DNA of 64,000 nt from Gammaproteobacteria bacterium (lineage in GTDB: Bacteria > Pseudomonadota > Gammaproteobacteria > Pseudomonadales > UBA5518): positions 248,001-312,000 of the forward strand of contig JADIYI010000002.1 in assembly GCA_016705365.1 (NCBI GenBank), in the 5' to 3' direction. Below are positions 61,197 to 64,000 of this stretch, one piece after another (the first letter of the stretch is position 1; each line of letters starts with the position of its first letter). The position numbers and the translations under genes are program-made. The notes beneath the pieces are model-generated. The model was not told the DNA's origin. It was given only the letters and a program-made list of their open reading frames with translations, and did no database searches.

Positions 61197-61961
61197 CTAT
61201 TTGCCTTTCCAGTTCGGAGCGCGCTTTTCGGCGAACGCCGCGGCACCCTCGCGCGCATCCTCCGAGGCAAAAATCGGTACCGTGATCGCCTTTTGTCTGG
61301 ACCACAATTCGGCCTCGGACCAGCTCGCCGAATCCCGAATGACCTGCTTGCTCGCAGCGGTAGCGAGTGGACCGTTGGCAACGATCGCCCTGGCGAGAGT
61401 CATGGCGCCCTCCAGCGCCGCGCCCGCAGGCACCACCCGGTTTACCAGGCCGAGCTCATACGCGCGCGCAGCGCTGATGAACTCGCCGGTGAGCGCCATT
61501 TCCATCGCTACCCGGTAGGGTGCGACACGTGGCAGGCGAACCAGTCCGCCAGCCGCTGCCACCAAGCCGCGCTTGGCCTCGGGTATGCCGAAACGGGCGT
61601 TGTCTCCGGTTACGGTCAGGTCGCAGGCCAGCATCAATTCGAATCCGCCGGCGAGCGCGTACCCCTCCACGGCCGCGATCAGCGGCTTTTGCGGTGGCGC
61701 CTCGGTGAGCCCACCAAAACCACGCTCCTCGATCTCCGGAAACTCACCGGTCAGAAACGACTTGAGGTCCATGCCCGAACAAAACGTGCCGCCCGCCCCG
61801 GTCAGCACGCCGACCCGCAGATCGGCGCGCCCGTCCAGCCTGTCCATGGCGGCCGCAATGCCCTGCGCAACCGCAAGATTGATGGCGTTCTTTGCCGCCG
61901 GGCGGTTGATCGTGACGGTCAGTACACCGTCTGATTCGCTGAGTAAGACTTCATCGGACAT
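61197..61961 (-). CDS. Enoyl-CoA hydratase
   Basis: The 254-residue crotonase keeps both catalytic glutamates: AGGFELMLACD (Glu144 equivalent) and FGIPEAKRG (Glu164 equivalent), with TFCSGMDLKSF as oxyanion loop. It should hydrate trans-2-enoyl-CoA to 3-hydroxyacyl-CoA. GGAG precedes ATG 61961. It is transcribed ahead of the HSD10-like dehydrogenase. It differs from the two crotonases at 17356 and 56779, which have lost one or both glutamates. Confidence 0.92.
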   Translation of the reverse strand: MSDEVLLSESDGVLTVTINRPAAKNAINLAVAQGIAAAMDRLDGRADLRVGVLTGAGGTFCSGMDLKSFLTGEFPEIEERGFGGLTEAPPQKPLIAAVEGYALAGGFELMLACDLTVTGDNARFGIPEAKRGLVAAAGGLVRLPRVAPYRVAMEMALTGEFISAARAYELGLVNRVVPAGAALEGAMTLARAIVANGPLATAASKQVIRDSASWSEAELWSRQKAITVPIFASEDAREGAAAFAEKRAPNWKGK

Positions 61962-62072
61962 GTCAATTCTCCGTTTGCCAGTGCCGTCCGCATGACGGCG
62001 AAGCGGAATTTTCGTCGCTGCAGGCGCTCGTGTCCATCGCCGAACTTCGTTGCGGGCGCTGCACGGCGGATT

Positions 62073-62102
62073 TTGTCATCGCATCGGGCGCGATGCTAGC
62101 AT
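62073..62102 (+). promoter_or_regulatory. Sigma-70-like promoter for the second RND operon
   Basis: TTGTCA (62073-62078) and TAGCAT (62097-62102) are 18 bases apart, with a TGC extended -10 and a GCGCC discriminator. The predicted start site, near 62109, supports ATG 62137 as the adaptor start. Confidence 0.6.
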
Positions 62103-62136
62103 GCGCCGTCGCGACTCGTGCCCAGGATACCGCCCC

Positions 62137-63264
62137 ATGCCAAGACTCGCCGGTGCCGCGTTGCCGTTTGCGATGTTGCTGTTTTTCCTCGCGGGTTGTG
62201 GTGCTGACCCGGGGCCGCCAGCGCCCGTCGCAGCCGTTCGCCCGGTAAAGACGGTCACGGTCAGCGGCGGCTCGGCCGATGTGCGCCGCAGTTTTCCGGC
62301 GCGCATCGAAGCTGCGCGGCGTGCCGAACTGGGCTTCCGCGTGTCAGGGACGGTCAAGGAGTTGCTGTTCAAGGAAGGCGACAACGTACCCGAAGGCGCC
62401 ACCATCGCCCGCCTCGATCCCACCGATTTCAGGATCGTGCTGGCGGATCGCCAGGCGGTGTTCGACAATGCGCAGCGCAATTTCAGACGGGCCAACGAAC
62501 TGATCGGGGCCGGCAATATCTCCAAGCTCGACTTCGACCGCATGGAAGCGAATTTCAAATCCACCGAGGCCGCGCTCAAGCAGGCGCGCCAGGACCTCGC
62601 CTACACGGAATTGAAGGCCCCTTTCGCCGGCCGTCTTGCCAAGCGCTATGTCGAGCGTTTCGAGGAAGTCATGGCCAAGATGAGCGTGGTCAGCCTGCAA
62701 CAAAGCGACGCACTCGACGTGAAAATCGACGTGCCGGAAGCACTGGTGCGCACCATTCGTGCCGAACGCGCCGAGGTTCCCGACGCCGCGCAACCACAAA
62801 CCGAGGCATGGGCCGAGTTCGAGGGCATGCCCGAGCAGCGTTTTGCACTGACCGTGAAGGAGGTATCGACCCGGGCTGACCCACGGACCCAGACTTTCGA
62901 AGCCACCTTCAGCATGCCGAACCCCAAATCCATGGTGGTACTGCCCGGCATGACCGCCACCGTCACCATCGATTTTTCACGGATATCCGCAGTGGTCGAG
63001 CTGATCTGGCTGCCGGCAGCAGCGGTAGTCGCGGATGCGACCCTCTCCCCCCATGTCTGGCTGCTGGATCCGGTATCGCTCACGGTGAGCAAGCGCCCGG
63101 TACAGGTAGGCGATCTGCAGGGCGATCGCATCGCCATCACCGGCGGACTCCAAGGTGGCGAGGAAATCGTCGCGGTCGGTGCGAGCTACATGGCGCAGGG
63201 CATGAAAGTCTCGCGCATGAAGCAGAGCGAGCAGGCAGTGCCGCGCGCGGACGACCCGCGTTGA
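62137..63264 (+). CDS. RND efflux adaptor, lipoprotein
   Basis: The 375-residue protein starts at ATG 62137 with AGGA 10 bases upstream. A lipoprotein signal ends in FFLAGC. The order is lipoyl half (GFRVSGTVKELLFKEGDNVPEG), coiled-coil hairpin (about 105-150), second lipoyl half (LAYTELKAPFAGRLAKRYVE), beta-barrel (RADPRTQTFEATFSMPNP) and a membrane-proximal domain. It is anchored to the inner membrane and links the pump that follows 7 bases later to an outer membrane channel. Confidence 0.92.
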   Translation: MPRLAGAALPFAMLLFFLAGCGADPGPPAPVAAVRPVKTVTVSGGSADVRRSFPARIEAARRAELGFRVSGTVKELLFKEGDNVPEGATIARLDPTDFRIVLADRQAVFDNAQRNFRRANELIGAGNISKLDFDRMEANFKSTEAALKQARQDLAYTELKAPFAGRLAKRYVERFEEVMAKMSVVSLQQSDALDVKIDVPEALVRTIRAERAEVPDAAQPQTEAWAEFEGMPEQRFALTVKEVSTRADPRTQTFEATFSMPNPKSMVVLPGMTATVTIDFSRISAVVELIWLPAAAVVADATLSPHVWLLDPVSLTVSKRPVQVGDLQGDRIAITGGLQGGEEIVAVGASYMAQGMKVSRMKQSEQAVPRADDPR

Positions 63265-63271
63265 TCCGCCC

Positions 63272-64000
63272 ATGAATATCGGCGAGTACTCCGTTCACAA
63301 CAAGGTCGTGTCGTGGCTGCTGATCGTGGTTATGGTGGGGGGCGGGATCTGGGGATTCGAGCGCATGGGCAAGCTCGAGGACCCCGCCTTCACCATCAAG
63401 CTGGCCAAGATCATGACCCGCTATCCCGGCGCATCGGCCGAGCAGGTACAGCAGGAAGTCACCTATCACCTCGAGGATGCGATTCAGCGCATGGAGCAGG
63501 TGAAAAACATAAAAATGACGGTATCGCGCCCGGGCCTGTCCGATATCCAGATCGAATTCAAGGACAAGTATCGCGCGCAGGATTTTCCCGACATCTACAA
63601 CGAATTGCGCCGCAAGCTGGTCGATGTGCGCGGACGCCTCCCGCCCGGCGCCGCCGAACCGCAGGTGATCGACGATTTCGGTGACGTCTACGGTGTCTAT
63701 GTCGTGCTCACCGGCGAGGGCTACAGCTGGCGCGACCTGTGGGACACCGCCGATCGCATCAAGCGCGAACTGGTGCTGGTGCCGGGTGTGCGCAAGGTCG
63801 TGATCGAAGGCGAGCAACGCGAAGTGGTCTACGTCGATATCTCGCGTGCGCGACTCGGCGAGCTGGGTGTTTCACCCACCCAGATCGCCGCAGTGCTGCA
63901 ATCCCAGAATGTGGTCGCCGATGCCGGAAGGGTACGGATCGGCGACGAACTGCTGCGCATCGAGCCGAGCGGCGAATTTGCATCCGTGGCATCCATCGGC
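63272..64000 (+). CDS. RND-family efflux permease, N-terminal part (cut by window end)
   Basis: The first 243 residues are visible. Helix 1 (VVSWLLIVVMVGGGIWGFERMG) is followed by the porter region with LEDPAFTIKLAKIMTRYPGASAEQVQQEVTYHLEDAIQ and LRIEPSGEFA. This is the AcrB/HAE type with the LEDP motif common in heavy-substrate pumps of environmental gammaproteobacteria. It is coupled to the lipoprotein adaptor with a 7-base gap. Substrate and completeness cannot be judged. Confidence 0.9.
   Translation, partial: MNIGEYSVHNKVVSWLLIVVMVGGGIWGFERMGKLEDPAFTIKLAKIMTRYPGASAEQVQQEVTYHLEDAIQRMEQVKNIKMTVSRPGLSDIQIEFKDKYRAQDFPDIYNELRRKLVDVRGRLPPGAAEPQVIDDFGDVYGVYVVLTGEGYSWRDLWDTADRIKRELVLVPGVRKVVIEGEQREVVYVDISRARLGELGVSPTQIAAVLQSQNVVADAGRVRIGDELLRIEPSGEFASVASIG

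Noticed and set aside
1..64000. tRNA, rRNA, CRISPR, IS or integrase features
   Set aside because: None were seen by eye. No regular spaced repeats, transposase or integrase motifs were found.

Overview
The window is GC-rich chromosomal DNA from a Gram-negative bacterium, most likely an environmental gammaproteobacterium. Supporting signs are two TonB-dependent receptors, several lipobox lipoproteins, a patatin with an outer-membrane barrel, RND efflux pumps, SlyX, a YcgN-type protein and a coupled DUF2339/DUF3999 pair. The lifestyle suggested is catabolic: sulfatases, a CYP153-type P450, a DhlA-like haloalkane dehalogenase, crotonases and dehydrogenases. I cannot fix the genus. No rRNA, tRNA, CRISPR array, insertion sequence or phage integrase was seen.

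Region 1 (1-14078) looks like a sulfate-ester uptake and degradation locus. It has the 3' end of one sulfatase, two complete exported sulfatases with the CSPTR formylglycine motif, two TonB-dependent receptors, TetR and LysR regulators, a zinc alcohol dehydrogenase and an aldo/keto reductase. Region 2 (14600-18400) holds an MFS transporter with no normal start codon, a serine hydrolase and a crotonase. Region 3 (18393-28360) holds a DUF4136 lipoprotein, a phospholipase D-like lipoprotein translationally coupled to a PlpD-like patatin, modABC, a class I aldolase and a cation/proton antiporter.

Region 4 (28379-37370) holds an RND pump operon, the DUF2339-DUF3999 pair and slyX. Region 5 (37383-43694) has an MttB-type methyltransferase with an operator-like palindrome at its 5' end, a small exported orphan, and a tightly packed run: membrane protein, extended SDR, DUF1214 protein, sulfotransferase. 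Region 6 (43728-52951) has a haloalkane dehalogenase, a CLC-family protein with altered key residues, a GH19 hydrolase with a peptidoglycan-binding domain, a VOC protein, two APH-fold kinases, an SDR, and a ferredoxin-CYP153 pair.

Region 7 (53085-64000) has a phytanoyl-CoA-dioxygenase-like protein, a thiolase-fold protein lacking the usual catalytic motifs followed by two tiny overlapping ORFs, a 35-residue lysine-rich protein, YcgN, a crotonase, an amidase pseudogene, a sulfurtransferase, a second antiporter, a crotonase/SDR beta-oxidation pair, and the start of a second RND pump cut by the window end.

The best candidates for something undescribed are the sulfotransferase/DUF1214/SDR operon (39770-43694), the sulfatase/receptor locus, and the degenerate thiolase with its coupled mini-ORFs. 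All function calls rest on reading motifs by eye. No database search was run.
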